From Sphingomonas sp. EC-HK361 (GTDB lineage: Bacteria; Pseudomonadota; Alphaproteobacteria; Sphingomonadales; Sphingomonadaceae): a DNA stretch of 64,000 nucleotides. The position numbers and the translations under genes are program-made. The stretch is from positions 929,022 through 993,021 of the forward strand of contig NZ_LR701494.1 of assembly GCF_902498785.1 (NCBI RefSeq), written 5' to 3'. The notes under the pieces were generated by a model. That model was given only the letters and a program-made list of their open reading frames with translations. It did not search any database and was not told where the DNA came from. This document shows, one piece after another, positions 1 to 11,608 of this stretch (position 1 is its first letter; every line of letters begins with the position of its first letter).

Positions 1-801
1 TTCGCGACAGTGGAATGGACGCAGGCACCCACGACGCTTTCGCGTTTCAACGGCATTTCCTCCTACGAATTCTCCGGCTCCGGTGCTTCGGGCAAGAGCT
101 CGGGCGACGCGATGAATTCGATCAGCAAGCTTGCCGAGCAGATTCCCGGCACCAGCCTCGCCTGGTCCGGCCTTTCCTATCAGGAACGGCTGTCTTCGGG
201 GCAGGCGCCGATCCTTTACGGCCTCTCGCTCCTCGTCGTCTTCCTGTGCCTCGCCGCGCTCTACGAAAGCTGGTCGATCCCGGTCGCGGTCATGCTCGTC
301 ATTCCGCTGGGGCTCGTCGGTGCGATCCTCTTCGTGACGCTCCGGGGCCTGACCAACGACGTCTATCTCCAGATCGGGCTGCTGACGACGATGGGGCTTG
401 CGTCGAAGAACGCGATTCTGATGATCGAGTTCGCCGAGCAGGAGGAGCGCAAGGGCGCGCGTGTCATCGATGCGGCGCTCACCGCCGCGCGAATCCGTCT
501 GCGTCCGATCCTGATGACCAGCCTCGCCTTCATCTTCGGCGTGCTGCCGCTGGCGATCTCGACCGGTGCAGGCGCGAACAGCCGAATCGCGATCGGGACG
601 GCGGTGATCGGCGGGATGCTGACCGCGACGATCCTTGCCATCTTCTACATCCCGCTGTTCTTCATTCTCGTCCGTCGCGGCGTGCGCGATGGCCTTGCGA
701 AGATGCGCGGGCGGCCCACCGGCTATCAGGGGCATACCGAGGACGGCGAGGTCTACGGCCCGCCTGCACCGCCCACCCAGTCAAGGCCGGAGCCCGCCTG
801 A
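1..801 (+). CDS. RND (HAE1-type) multidrug efflux transporter, C-terminal part
   Basis: This is the last 266 codons of an inner-membrane resistance-nodulation-division pump, open at the left edge of the window. The visible part starts in the last periplasmic porter segment ([14 protein letters not shown]) and continues through the final block of membrane helices, with the AcrB-like stretches [31 protein letters not shown] and [20 protein letters not shown]. These pumps use the proton gradient to export drugs and other small molecules through a tripartite channel. The stop codon overlaps the start of the next gene, an outer-membrane factor, as TGATG, so both are translated from one message. 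The membrane fusion protein is presumably upstream, outside the window. Substrate cannot be read from this part. Confidence 0.95.
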   Translation, partial: FATVEWTQAPTTLSRFNGISSYEFSGSGASGKSSGDAMNSISKLAEQIPGTSLAWSGLSYQERLSSGQAPILYGLSLLVVFLCLAALYESWSIPVAVMLVIPLGLVGAILFVTLRGLTNDVYLQIGLLTTMGLASKNAILMIEFAEQEERKGARVIDAALTAARIRLRPILMTSLAFIFGVLPLAISTGAGANSRIAIGTAVIGGMLTATILAIFYIPLFFILVRRGVRDGLAKMRGRPTGYQGHTEDGEVYGPPAPPTQSRPEPA

Positions 802-2375
802 TGCCCAACCGCGCCCGCACCGCAGCCCTCACCCTAGCACTCGCCTCCGTATCGGCGTGCAGCCTCGCGCCGACCTATGTCCGCCCGGGACTGCCGGTGC
901 CGCCGTCCTGGCCGGTCGGCGACGCCTATCTGCGGCAGAGCGAGGCGGCGCTGCCCAGCGTCTCCTACCGCGACATTTTCCTCGATCAGCGGCTCCAGCG
1001 GATCATCGAACAGGCGCTCGCCAACAACCGCGACCTCCGCATCGCCGCCGCCAATATCGAGGCGGCGCGCGCGCAATACCGCATCCAGCGCGCCGATCTC
1101 TTTCCGCAAGTGGATGCCAATGCGAACTACAGCTATCGCGGCGGCGGCAATGGATCGATCGCCGGCAACAACGGCGCGGGGAACGGGACGGGCGGCACAG
1201 GCACGGGCGGCACAGGCACGGGCGGCACAGGCACGGGCGGCACCGGAACCGGGACGGGTTCGGTCACGACCGGCGGTGCCAGCCACAGCAATTTCTCCTT
1301 GAGCGGCGGCGTAACCGCGTTCGAGATCGACCTCTTCGGCCGCATCCGCTCGCTGACGACCGCCGCACAGGCCCGCTATTTCGAGCAGGAAGCCGCCGCC
1401 CGCGCGACCCGCCTCACCCTTGTCGGCGATATCGCGACCGCATGGTTCACCTATGCTTCCGACCAAAGCCTGCTCAAGATCGCGCAGGATACCGCGACCA
1501 GCGCCGGGCGCAGCGTGAAGCTCACCCAGGCGCGGCTGTCTGGCGGGATCGCCCCGCGCACCGATCTGCGCCAGGCGCAGCAGGTGCTGGAAACCGCCAA
1601 CGCCGACCTTGCCGAGCAGAAGACCGCGCTGGCGCAGGACGTGAACGCCCTCCAGCTGCTCGTCGGCGCGCCGGTCGATGCGGCGCTGCTGCCCGCCTCG
1701 ATCGAGCAGGTCGGCGGCACCGTCCGCGAACTGCCAGCCGGTCTTGATTCCGGCATCCTGCTGCGCCGCCCCGACGTGGTGCAGGCCGAATATGAGCTGC
1801 GCGCAACCAATGCGGAAATCGGCGCCGCCCGCGCGGAACTCTTCCCCCGCGTCGCGCTCACCGCACTCCTGGGTTTCGCCAGCACCGCGCTGCGCACGCT
1901 CTTCGCGGGCGGCGCGTTCAACTATTCGGTCAGCCCCAGCGCCAGCTACCCCATTTTCCGCGCCGGCGCCGGCCGCGCGGGCGTTGCCCAGACGAAGGCA
2001 CAGCGCGACGCCGCGCTCGCGACCTACGAAAAGGCGATCCAGACCGCGTTCCAGGAAGTCTCCGACGCGCTGGCGCGCCGCGGCACGATCACCGATCAGC
2101 TGGCCGCGAACCAGCGCTTCGCCAGTGCTGCGCTCGACACCTATCGCCTCACCGACGCGCGCTACCGCGGCGGAATCGATACCTTCCTCACCAGCCTCGA
2201 TTCCCAGCGTTCGCTCTACACTGCGCAGCGCACCCTCGTCGCGACCCAGCTCGTGAAGGCGACGAACCTCGTCGATCTCTACAAGACGCTCGGCGGCGAC
2301 GCGACGCTCGACGCGCTGCCGACCGGGCCGGTGCCGCTGAGCCCGGAGCCGACGGCAGCGCCTGCGCCGCGCTAG
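801..2375 (+). CDS. NodT-family outer-membrane efflux lipoprotein (OprM/TolC-like)
   Basis: This 524-residue protein is the outer-membrane channel of the pump encoded just upstream. A lipoprotein signal ends at Cys20 (ASVSAC), followed by the family-typical SLAPTYVRP and two TolC-like repeats of long helices ([44 protein letters not shown]). The start is the ATG overlapping the pump's stop by one base. Unusual is a Gly/Thr-rich insertion at about residues 131-150, encoded by three exact 15-bp tandem repeats plus a decayed one. It falls in the first half of the protein, where relatives usually have a short loop after the [11 protein letters not shown] strand. The C-terminus is a Pro/Ala-rich tail. 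Confidence 0.95.
   Translation: MPNRARTAALTLALASVSACSLAPTYVRPGLPVPPSWPVGDAYLRQSEAALPSVSYRDIFLDQRLQRIIEQALANNRDLRIAAANIEAARAQYRIQRADLFPQVDANANYSYRGGGNGSIAGNNGAGNGTGGTGTGGTGTGGTGTGGTGTGTGSVTTGGASHSNFSLSGGVTAFEIDLFGRIRSLTTAAQARYFEQEAAARATRLTLVGDIATAWFTYASDQSLLKIAQDTATSAGRSVKLTQARLSGGIAPRTDLRQAQQVLETANADLAEQKTALAQDVNALQLLVGAPVDAALLPASIEQVGGTVRELPAGLDSGILLRRPDVVQAEYELRATNAEIGAARAELFPRVALTALLGFASTALRTLFAGGAFNYSVSPSASYPIFRAGAGRAGVAQTKAQRDAALATYEKAIQTAFQEVSDALARRGTITDQLAANQRFASAALDTYRLTDARYRGGIDTFLTSLDSQRSLYTAQRTLVATQLVKATNLVDLYKTLGGDATLDALPTGPVPLSPEPTAAPAPR
1191..1250 (+). repeat. 15-bp in-frame tandem repeat coding Gly-Gly-Thr-Gly-Thr
   Basis: The unit GGCGGCACAGGCACG occurs three times exactly at 1191-1235, and a fourth diverged copy follows to 1250. 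The unit length is a multiple of three, so copy-number change alters the loop length of the outer-membrane channel without shifting the frame. Confidence 0.95.
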
Positions 2376-2404
2376 GATTTGATCCGCGCCTAAAAATCCG
2401 TTTG

Positions 2405-2485
2405 GTTCGAGCAGCTTCGAGCGAAGTCGAGAAGCGTCCGTCGAGAACCCTTCTCGACTACGATCTCGATCTTCGCTCGAAGCAA
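2405..2485. repeat. Interspersed palindromic repeat with GAGCGAAGTCGA core
   Basis: A long imperfect inverted repeat lies between the efflux lipoprotein and acnA. The left arm reads GCTTCGAGCGAAGTCGAGAA (2414-2433) and the right arm CTTCTCGAC...CTTCGCTCGAAGC (2450-2483). The same core recurs inside mccB (12431-12468) and, in diverged form, at 26001-26067. The remaining sequence between 2376 and 2662 shows no gene; the sense-strand frame running into acnA from 2402 is only repeat and leader. Confidence 0.8.
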
Positions 2486-2662
2486 ACGGAAAAGAAGGCA
2501 AACAGGCCGGATAAGAGCCCCCAAAGCCGTCTCGTGCCGTCTTCCCCCACCGCGTCCCCCTTGCTAAGGCCCCCCTCGAAACCCGATTTCACACATCCGC
2601 CCGGCGTCGCGCGCGGCTTCCGCCGCCTCCCCGCTCGCCGTCGCGCAGAGGGAAGGACCCCA

Positions 2663-5328
<2,666 letters not shown>

Positions 5329-5332
<4 letters not shown>

Positions 5333-5691
5333 CCGGACCGGCCGGGTCCTGCCATTGCGGCGCGATCCGGCTGCACCTGCCGCATGTCCCGAACGAGGTG
5401 ACCCGCTGCAACTGCACGCTGTGCACGAAGCTCGGCACCCGCTGGGCGTATTTCCGCCCGGGCAGCGTGGCGATCGAGGGCGGGCCGATCGACGGCTATG
5501 TCCGCGCGGATGCGGTGAAGCCCAGCCTCACCACGCACCGCTGCGCGCGCTGCGGCAGCGTCACCCACTGGAGCGCGATCGGCGACCATGACCGGATGGG
5601 GGTCAACATGAACCTCTTCGACCCCGATCTCGTCGACGCGCTGCCGGTACGGACCTGCGACGGCCGCGCATGGCCCGTCGACGGACCGTGA
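5329..5691 (+). CDS. GFA/CENP-V-family zinc-binding protein
   Basis: A 120-residue protein of the GFA (glutathione-dependent formaldehyde-activating enzyme-like) family. The zinc-binding pattern is complete: Cys8-x-Cys10, Cys27-x-Cys29-xx-Cys32 and Cys72-xx-Cys75. Family members bind two zinc ions; a formaldehyde-glutathione role is proven for only a few, so the substrate here is unknown. Its ATG lies within the aconitase stop (ATGA overlap), so it is translationally coupled to acnA. Confidence 0.88.
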
Positions 5692-5805
5692 CCGAACCGG
5701 TGCCGAAACGGCACAGCGCCTGCGCCCGGCCTCTCCCCTTCGCGGGCCCGCTGCGATAGGAAGACGCTTTCGCCGCCTGATCCGCGGCGCCGGGAAGCCA
5801 CGCCG

Positions 5806-6417
5806 ATGAAGAAGCCACAGACCGTCGCGAAGCTCACCGAGCTCGGCCGCGTGCAGCTGTCGAAGACGTTCTTCCTGCGCGATTTCCTCTATTCGGACAT
5901 CGCCGCGATCCACGGCCTGTCGAACATCCCCGACGATCCCGATCTCGCCATCGCTGCCGGCACGCGGCTGTGCGAGGACTTGCTGGAACCGCTGCAGGAC
6001 GCCTTTGGCCGGCTTTCGATCCGCAGCGCCTATCGCTCGGCGGAGGTCAACGCGCTCGGCCATGCCAAGGGGCATAACTGCGCCTCGAACGAGCGCAGCC
6101 GCGCCGGCCACATCTGGGATCAGCGCGACGCCGCCGGCCAGATGGGCGCGACCGCCTGCATCGTCGTGCCCGCCTTCGCGAACAAGTTCACGGCAGAGGG
6201 CGATTGGAAGCGCCTCGCCTGGTGGGTGCACGACCACCTGCCCTATGCGACGATGGAGTTCTTTCCCAATCTCTGGGCGTTCAACCTCCAGTGGCACGAA
6301 AAGCCGCTCAGGATGATCTACAGCCATGTGCCGGACGCGCGCGGCTATCTGACGAAGCCGGGCATGGAAGGCCATGACTGCGACCACCGGGCAGAATGGG
6401 AGGGGATCGTTCCCTAA
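5806..6417 (+). CDS. Uncharacterised protein with M15-peptidase-like motifs
   Basis: A 203-residue protein without a signal peptide. Several patches recall the zinc-dependent D,D-carboxypeptidase fold (M15/hedgehog-like): IRSAYRS at 72-78, a Ser-rich stretch followed by His102-xx-Asp105-xx-Asp108 (GHIWDQRD), and Trp163-His164 near the C-terminus. Those would be the expected His/Asp/His metal ligands, but the spacing is loose and I cannot confirm the fold. It is read in the same direction as acnA, 114 bases after the GFA gene, and ends facing the permease gene. The function is inferred only weakly; a peptidoglycan or peptide substrate is possible. Confidence 0.7.
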   Translation: MKKPQTVAKLTELGRVQLSKTFFLRDFLYSDIAAIHGLSNIPDDPDLAIAAGTRLCEDLLEPLQDAFGRLSIRSAYRSAEVNALGHAKGHNCASNERSRAGHIWDQRDAAGQMGATACIVVPAFANKFTAEGDWKRLAWWVHDHLPYATMEFFPNLWAFNLQWHEKPLRMIYSHVPDARGYLTKPGMEGHDCDHRAEWEGIVP

Positions 6418-6421
6418 TTTG

Positions 6422-6474
6422 TATCCCCGCGAAGGCGGGGATCCAGTCTGGACTCCCGCCTTCGCGGGAGCACA
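6422..6474. repeat. Interspersed palindrome, GATCCCCGCGAAGGCGGG family, copy 1
   Basis: Two adjoining inverted repeats: ATCCCCGCGAAGGCGGGGAT, then CTCCCGCCTTCGCGGGAG. The element fills the gap between two convergent genes and could serve as a two-way transcription terminator. A nearly identical second copy lies at 16159-16213. Confidence 0.9.
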
Positions 6475-6480
6475 TCGCAG

Positions 6481-7908
6481 CTATTCCAAAACAGCCCGCC
6501 TTCTGCCCCACACCAGATACACCGACAACCCGATCGCGTTCCAAACCACGAACGACACCTGCGTCACCGTCTGCAGACTGGTGAACAGATACAAGCACCC
6601 CAGGATCGCCGCCGGCGCAACCACCCAGGCAAGCGGCGTCCGGAACCCCGCGTTTACTGATCCCCGCCGCCGCCGCACCAGCACGCAAGCCGCCACCGCC
6701 ACGAACGCACACAGCGTCCCCGCATTGGCCAGGCTCGCGATCACATCCAACGGGGTCAGTGCCGCGATGATCGACACGAACACCGCCGTCACCATCGTGA
6801 TCCGCGCCGGAGTCCCGCGCTTAGACACCCTGGCGAGTCCTGCCGGCAGGAACCCGTCGCGCGCCATCACCAGGAAGATGCGGCTCTGCCCGTAGAGGAA
6901 CCCCAGGATCACCGTCGGCAACGCGATCGCCGCCGCCGCCGCGACGATGGTCGCCACCCGGTCCTGCCCGATCCCGCGCAGGATCAGCGCCAGCGGCTCG
7001 GGCGAGTTGGCGAACCTGGCAAAGCCCAGCGCCCCCACCGCTGCCGCCGCCACGACGATATAGATGATCGTGCACGCCACCATCGACCCGACGATCCCGA
7101 TCGCCAGATCGCGCTCGGGCCGCTTCGCTTCCTCCGCCGCGGTCGAGATCGCGTCGAAGCCGTAGAATGCGAAGAAGATGATCGCCGCCGCGCCCATCAC
7201 CCCGTATTTCACGCCGCCCTCACCCGCGGTGCTGCCCAGTCCGTAAGGCGCGAACGGATGCAGGTTCGCGGTGTTGAAATGCGGCAGCGCGACCGCGACG
7301 AAGAGCGCAAGCGTCACGATCTTGAGGACGACGAGCGCGGTGTTGATCCGCGCGCTCTCCTGCGTGCCGAGCGACAGCAGCCCCGCGACCACCGCGATGA
7401 TGACGATCGCGGGCACGTTCACTCCGACCTGCGTGACCGCAAACGTTCCGTGGAACACGCTTCCAGCCACGGCCGGACCGTGGGTCAGCGCATCGGGCAG
7501 GATGACTCCCAGCCCCGTCAGAAACCCGACCGCATAGCCCGACCAGCCCACCGCAACCGTCGCGACGACGAGCGAATATTCCAGGATCAACGACCAGCCG
7601 ACGACCCACGCGATCACCTCACCCAGCTCCGCATAGCTATAGGTATAAGCACTCCCCGACGCCGGAATCGCGGTCGCCATTTCCGCATAACAAAGCGCCG
7701 CGCAGGCACAGATCGCGCCCGCCACGACGAAACTCAGCAACACCGCCGGCCCCGCCCGGTCGGCCCCGACGCCGATCAGCGTGAGGATGCCCGTCCCCAC
7801 GATCGCCCCGACCCCCAGCGCCACCAGATGCGGCCACGACAGCGTGCGCGCCAGCTGCCGCTCTGGCGGCTGCGGGTGAATCGTCTTGCGACGCATGAGA
7901 CTGGACAT
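6481..7908 (-). CDS. APC-family amino acid permease
   Basis: A 475-residue polytopic inner-membrane transporter of the amino acid-polyamine-organocation superfamily, cationic amino acid transporter/YfnA-like branch. The helix-1 signature [15 protein letters not shown] is clear, followed by about twelve hydrophobic segments, including [19 protein letters not shown] and [20 protein letters not shown]. The start at 7908 ([11 protein letters not shown]) is preceded by AAGGGGAA at good spacing; the upstream open frame reads through a repeat and is rejected. The specific amino acid cannot be told from sequence alone. The gene stands alone, divergent from isovaleryl-CoA dehydrogenase. Confidence 0.93.
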   Translation of the reverse strand: MSSLMRRKTIHPQPPERQLARTLSWPHLVALGVGAIVGTGILTLIGVGADRAGPAVLLSFVVAGAICACAALCYAEMATAIPASGSAYTYSYAELGEVIAWVVGWSLILEYSLVVATVAVGWSGYAVGFLTGLGVILPDALTHGPAVAGSVFHGTFAVTQVGVNVPAIVIIAVVAGLLSLGTQESARINTALVVLKIVTLALFVAVALPHFNTANLHPFAPYGLGSTAGEGGVKYGVMGAAAIIFFAFYGFDAISTAAEEAKRPERDLAIGIVGSMVACTIIYIVVAAAAVGALGFARFANSPEPLALILRGIGQDRVATIVAAAAAIALPTVILGFLYGQSRIFLVMARDGFLPAGLARVSKRGTPARITMVTAVFVSIIAALTPLDVIASLANAGTLCAFVAVAACVLVRRRRGSVNAGFRTPLAWVVAPAAILGCLYLFTSLQTVTQVSFVVWNAIGLSVYLVWGRRRAVLE

Positions 7909-7921
7909 TGCGTTCCCCTTG

Positions 7922-8050
7922 ATCCTCCCCGGCACGGGGAGGGGGACCAGCCGCAGGCTGGTGGAGGGACCCGCCACGCACGACTCACCGGCGGCGGGCC
8001 CCTCCACCACGCCGCTGCGCGCCGCGGTCCCCCTCCCCGTGCCGGGGCGG
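7922..8050. repeat. Long GGGGAGGGGGACC-type palindromic element, intact copy A
   Basis: An element of about 130 bp whose left end (CTCCCCGGCACGGGGAGG, then GGGACC) is mirrored by its right end (GGTCCCCCTCCCC, then GTGCCGGGG), with inner hairpins such as CCAGCCGCAGGCTGG. It lies in the divergent gap between the permease and isovaleryl-CoA dehydrogenase. Related copies are at 9286-9412, 13269-13735 (split) and 21521-21655. Confidence 0.85.
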
Positions 8051-8127
8051 AATTCGACCGCTTCAATCTGACGCGATCATGTTCTACGGCACCGGTAACA
8101 GACGAAACCAGTCCTTGGGAGAGACAA

Positions 8128-9279
8128 GTGGACACCGCCCTCGACTTCGCGCTCGGCGAGAACGCCGACATGATCCGCGAGACGACCCAGCGCTTCGCCG
8201 CCGACCGCATTGCACCGAAAGCCGCCGCGATCGACGAGGAGAACAGGTTCGACCGCTCGCTCTGGCCCGAAATGGGCGCGCTCGGCCTGCACGGCATCAC
8301 CGTCGAGGAGGAATGGGGCGGGCTGGGCCTAGGCTATCTCGAGCACGTCGTCGCGATGGAGGAAGTCAGCCGCGCCTCCGCCTCGATCGGCCTCAGCTAT
8401 GGCGCGCATTCGAACCTGTGCGTCAACCAGATCCGCCGCTGGGGCTCGCCCGAGCAGAAGGCGAAATACCTGCCCAAACTGATCTCGGGCGAACATGTCG
8501 GCAGCCTCGCCATGTCGGAGGCCGGCGCAGGCTCCGACGTCGTCTCGATGAAGCTGAAGGCCGAAGCGAAGGGCAACGACCGCTACGTCCTCAATGGCAC
8601 CAAATTCTGGATCACGAATTCGACCGAAGCCGACACCCTCGTCGTCTACGCCAAGACGGGCGAAGGCGCACGCGGCATCACCGCGTTCCTGATCGAAAAG
8701 GGCATGGCCGGGTTCAGCGTCTCCAGGAAGCTCGACAAGATGGGCATGCGCGGCTCCGATACCGCGGAGTTGGTGTTCGAGGATTGCGAAGTCCCGGCCG
8801 AAAACGTCATGGGGCCGATGAACGGCGGCGTCGGCGTGCTGATGAGCGGTCTCGATTACGAGCGCGCGGTGCTCTCGGCCGGACCGCTCGGCATCATGCA
8901 GGCCTGCCTCGACGTGGTCCTGCCTTACGTCCGCGAGCGCAAGCAGTTCGGCCAGGCGATCGGCAGCTTCCAGCTGATGCAGGCCAAGGTCGCCGACATG
9001 TATGTCGCGCTCAACTCCGCGCGCGCCTATGTCTATGCCGTCGCGCGTGCCTGCGACGCCGGCAAGACGACCCGCTTCGACGCCGCCGGCGCGATCCTGC
9101 TCGCCAGCGAGAATGCGGTGAAGGTCAGCCTGGAGGCGATCCAGGCGCTCGGCGGCGCGGGCTACACCAAGGAGTGGCCGGTCGAACGCTTCCTGCGCGA
9201 CGCAAAACTCTACGACATCGGTGCCGGCACCAACGAAATCCGCCGTTTCCTGATCGGCCGGGAATTGATCGGCGCCTGA
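8128..9279 (+). CDS. ivd: Isovaleryl-CoA dehydrogenase
   Basis: A 383-residue FAD-dependent acyl-CoA dehydrogenase that converts isovaleryl-CoA to 3-methylcrotonyl-CoA in leucine degradation. The catalytic base is Glu245 in [10 protein letters not shown]. The position that carries the base in medium-chain enzymes is instead Gly in [12 protein letters not shown]; this swap is the hallmark of isovaleryl-CoA dehydrogenase. [11 protein letters not shown] and [17 protein letters not shown] are further family blocks. I place the start at GTG 8128, seven bases after GGAGAG. Its partners mccB and mccA follow downstream, but a convergent peptidase gene separates them. Confidence 0.93.
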   Translation: MDTALDFALGENADMIRETTQRFAADRIAPKAAAIDEENRFDRSLWPEMGALGLHGITVEEEWGGLGLGYLEHVVAMEEVSRASASIGLSYGAHSNLCVNQIRRWGSPEQKAKYLPKLISGEHVGSLAMSEAGAGSDVVSMKLKAEAKGNDRYVLNGTKFWITNSTEADTLVVYAKTGEGARGITAFLIEKGMAGFSVSRKLDKMGMRGSDTAELVFEDCEVPAENVMGPMNGGVGVLMSGLDYERAVLSAGPLGIMQACLDVVLPYVRERKQFGQAIGSFQLMQAKVADMYVALNSARAYVYAVARACDAGKTTRFDAAGAILLASENAVKVSLEAIQALGGAGYTKEWPVERFLRDAKLYDIGAGTNEIRRFLIGRELIGA

Positions 9280-9285
9280 AAAGTC

Positions 9286-9412
9286 CTCCCCGGCACGGGG
9301 AGGGGGACCAGCGAAGCTGGTGGAGGGGCGGTGCGAAGCACCGGCTGCGCCGGCCCCTCCACCACCGCCTTCAGCGGCGGTCCCCCTCCCCGAGCAAAGC
9401 TCGGGGAGGACC
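9286..9412. repeat. Long GGGGAGGGGGACC-type palindromic element, intact copy B
   Basis: The element begins CTCCCCGGCACGGGGAGG and ends CCCCGAGCAAAGCTCGGGG, with inner arms GGGGGACCAGCGAAGCTGG and CCACCGCCTTCAGCGGCGG. It exactly fills the gap between two convergent genes, where its hairpins could stop transcription from both sides. Confidence 0.88.
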
Positions 9413-9416
9413 TAGA

Positions 9417-11501
9417 TCACCAGACATGCACCCGCTTGTCCGGCGCCAGATACAGCTTCTCCCCCTGCTTCACCTGGAACGCCGGATACCACGCATCGAG
9501 GTTCCGCACGGTCAACACCCGCCATTCCGCCGGCGCGTGAACGTCGGTCGCCACCCGCGCACGCAGCGCCTTCTCGCGCGTCTTCGTCCGCCAGCCCTGC
9601 GCAAACGCCAGGAAGAAGCGCTGGTCGCCCGTCAGCCCGTCGATCACCGGCGCTTGCATACCGTTCAGCGACTTCCGATATGCCTCATACGCCGCGGTCA
9701 GCCCGGCCACATCCGCGATGTTCTCGCCCAGCTCCTGCTGCCCGTTCAGATGCAGCCCCGGCAGCGCCTCATAGGCATTGTATTGCGCGACCAGCGCCTT
9801 CCCCGACGCCTCGAACCGCGCGAAATCCTGCGGCGTCCACCAGCTTCTGAGCTTGCCGGTCGAATCGAAATCCGCACCCAGATTGTCGAAGCTGTGGCTG
9901 ATCTCGTGCCCGATGACCGATCCGATCGCGCCGTAATTCGCCGCCGCATCGAACTTCGCGTCGAAATACGGCGTCTCCAGGATCGCCGCCGGGAAGTTGA
10001 GCGCGTTTTGGAGCGGCAGATTGACCGCATTCACCGTCTGCGGCGTCATCCACCACTCGCCGCGATCGACCGGCTGGCCGATCTTGCCGATCTGCTGGCG
10101 GTAATGCGTCAGCTCCGCGCCCTGCAAATTCGCGACCGGATTGTCCGCGCTCACCGCAAACCCAGAATAATCGAGCCACTTGTCGGGATAGCCGACGCCC
10201 ACCCGCAACACCTGCAGCTTCTTGCGCGCCTCCACCTTCGTCGCCGGCGCCATCCAGTCGAGCGCCGCGATCCGCGCGTCGAACGCCGCGACGATGTTCT
10301 TCACCATCCCCTGAATCTCGGCCTTGGACGAGGCGGGAAAGTATTTCTCGGCGTAGATCTTGCCCACCGCGTCGCCAAGCGCCGCATTGGTCGCCGCGAT
10401 CGCCCGCTTGTCGCGCGCCTGCTGCTGCGGTGTGCCGTTCAGCGTCTTGCCGTAGAAGTCGAACGATGCCGCGTCGAACGCGCTCGGCAACACGCTCGTC
10501 ACCTGATTGATCGTGTGGAACGCCAGCCAGTCCTGCCAGGTCTGCAAGGGCTCCGAATTGACCAGCGCCGCTTCCTTCACGACCGTCGCCGGCTGCCACA
10601 CGATGAAGTCCTGCTGGTTCGGCAAGGACGCCGCCGCCCAATAGGCGTCCCAGTCGATCCCCGGCGCCTTCTTCGCGAAGTCCGCGCGCTTCCACGGGTT
10701 GTTGCCCTTCTTCGCGCTCTGGCTGGTGACGATGTCGGCATGTGCCTGCGCCAGCTTCGTCTCCAGCGCGACGATCCGGTCCGCCCGCGCGCCCGCATCG
10801 CTCATCCCCGCGAGGCCCAGCAGCTTCGCGACATAGCCCTTGTACGCCGCGCGCTGCGCGACCATGTCGGGCTTGGTCGAAAGGTAATAGTCGCGGTCCG
10901 GCATCCCCAGCCCGCCCTGCATCAGATACGGCACCGTCGTGTCGGGTCGGTTGAGGTCCTGCGTCACGAAGAGTCCGAACAGATTCTCGGTCGAGAGACT
11001 CGTCGCGTTGAGCGGATCGGTATCGGCGCGCATGTTCGCGCCCAGCATCGTCGACAGCGCGCGCTTGTCCTTCAACTGCGCGATCGCATCGAGCTGCCCC
11101 TTGAGCGGCGCCAGTCCGCGCCGCTCGATTCCCGTCGTGTCGAGATACGCCTTGTAGTAATCCGCGATCCGCGCGTTGTCGGAACCCGCGGCCGGATTGC
11201 TCTTCGCAATCTCCGCGAACAGCGCCGCATTGCGCCCTTCCGCGACCTTGAACACGTCATAGCCGACGCCGATCGACGACCGGTCCGCCGGAATCTCCGC
11301 CTTCGCCGCCCACGCGCCGTTCGCATAGGCGTTGAAGTCGTCGCCCGGCTTCACGCCCTTGTCGATATAGGCCTGATTGACACCCGAAAGCGTCCCCGTC
11401 TCCGCCTTCTTTTCCACGGTCGTGGTGGAATTGGTGGTCGTCGTGGTGCTCGGCGAGCAGGCAGCGCTGGCGAGCAGCAGGGCGAGAACGGAACGCTTCA
11501 T
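9417..11501 (-). CDS. M13-family zinc metallopeptidase (neprilysin/PepO-like) lipoprotein
   Basis: A 694-residue endopeptidase of the neprilysin family. The zinc site is complete: HEISH with His532 and His536, catalytic Glu533, and the third ligand Glu593 in ENIAD. The N-terminal half carries the family start KPGDDFNAYANGAW. The N-terminus MKRSVLALLLASAAC looks like a lipoprotein signal, followed by a Ser/Thr-rich linker, so the enzyme probably acts in the periplasm on peptides. The start at 11501 is preceded by GGAGAG on the coding strand. The gene is inserted, on the opposite strand, between isovaleryl-CoA dehydrogenase and mccB. Confidence 0.93.
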   Translation of the reverse strand: MKRSVLALLLASAACSPSTTTTTNSTTTVEKKAETGTLSGVNQAYIDKGVKPGDDFNAYANGAWAAKAEIPADRSSIGVGYDVFKVAEGRNAALFAEIAKSNPAAGSDNARIADYYKAYLDTTGIERRGLAPLKGQLDAIAQLKDKRALSTMLGANMRADTDPLNATSLSTENLFGLFVTQDLNRPDTTVPYLMQGGLGMPDRDYYLSTKPDMVAQRAAYKGYVAKLLGLAGMSDAGARADRIVALETKLAQAHADIVTSQSAKKGNNPWKRADFAKKAPGIDWDAYWAAASLPNQQDFIVWQPATVVKEAALVNSEPLQTWQDWLAFHTINQVTSVLPSAFDAASFDFYGKTLNGTPQQQARDKRAIAATNAALGDAVGKIYAEKYFPASSKAEIQGMVKNIVAAFDARIAALDWMAPATKVEARKKLQVLRVGVGYPDKWLDYSGFAVSADNPVANLQGAELTHYRQQIGKIGQPVDRGEWWMTPQTVNAVNLPLQNALNFPAAILETPYFDAKFDAAANYGAIGSVIGHEISHSFDNLGADFDSTGKLRSWWTPQDFARFEASGKALVAQYNAYEALPGLHLNGQQELGENIADVAGLTAAYEAYRKSLNGMQAPVIDGLTGDQRFFLAFAQGWRTKTREKALRARVATDVHAPAEWRVLTVRNLDAWYPAFQVKQGEKLYLAPDKRVHVW

Positions 11502-11608
11502 GGGACAACTCTCCTGACGTGTATGGCCGCGGCGATACACCCGCGCGCGCCGGCTTCCAATAGGGCGCATCCGCGTCTAGTCACGCTTGAAACGATGAGG
11601 ATGCCAGC

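Noticed and set aside
1191-1250. Short tandem repeats as a possible CRISPR array
   Set aside because: The units are adjacent without spacers and are translated in frame; no cas genes are nearby.
834-2501. A 555-codon minus-strand frame opposite the NodT-type lipoprotein
   Set aside because: Mirror of a certain gene, with low-complexity repeats where the tandem repeat lies.
7258-8127. Extended N-terminus of isovaleryl-CoA dehydrogenase
   Set aside because: The extension is antisense to the permease gene and crosses a palindromic element; the family begins at GTG 8128.
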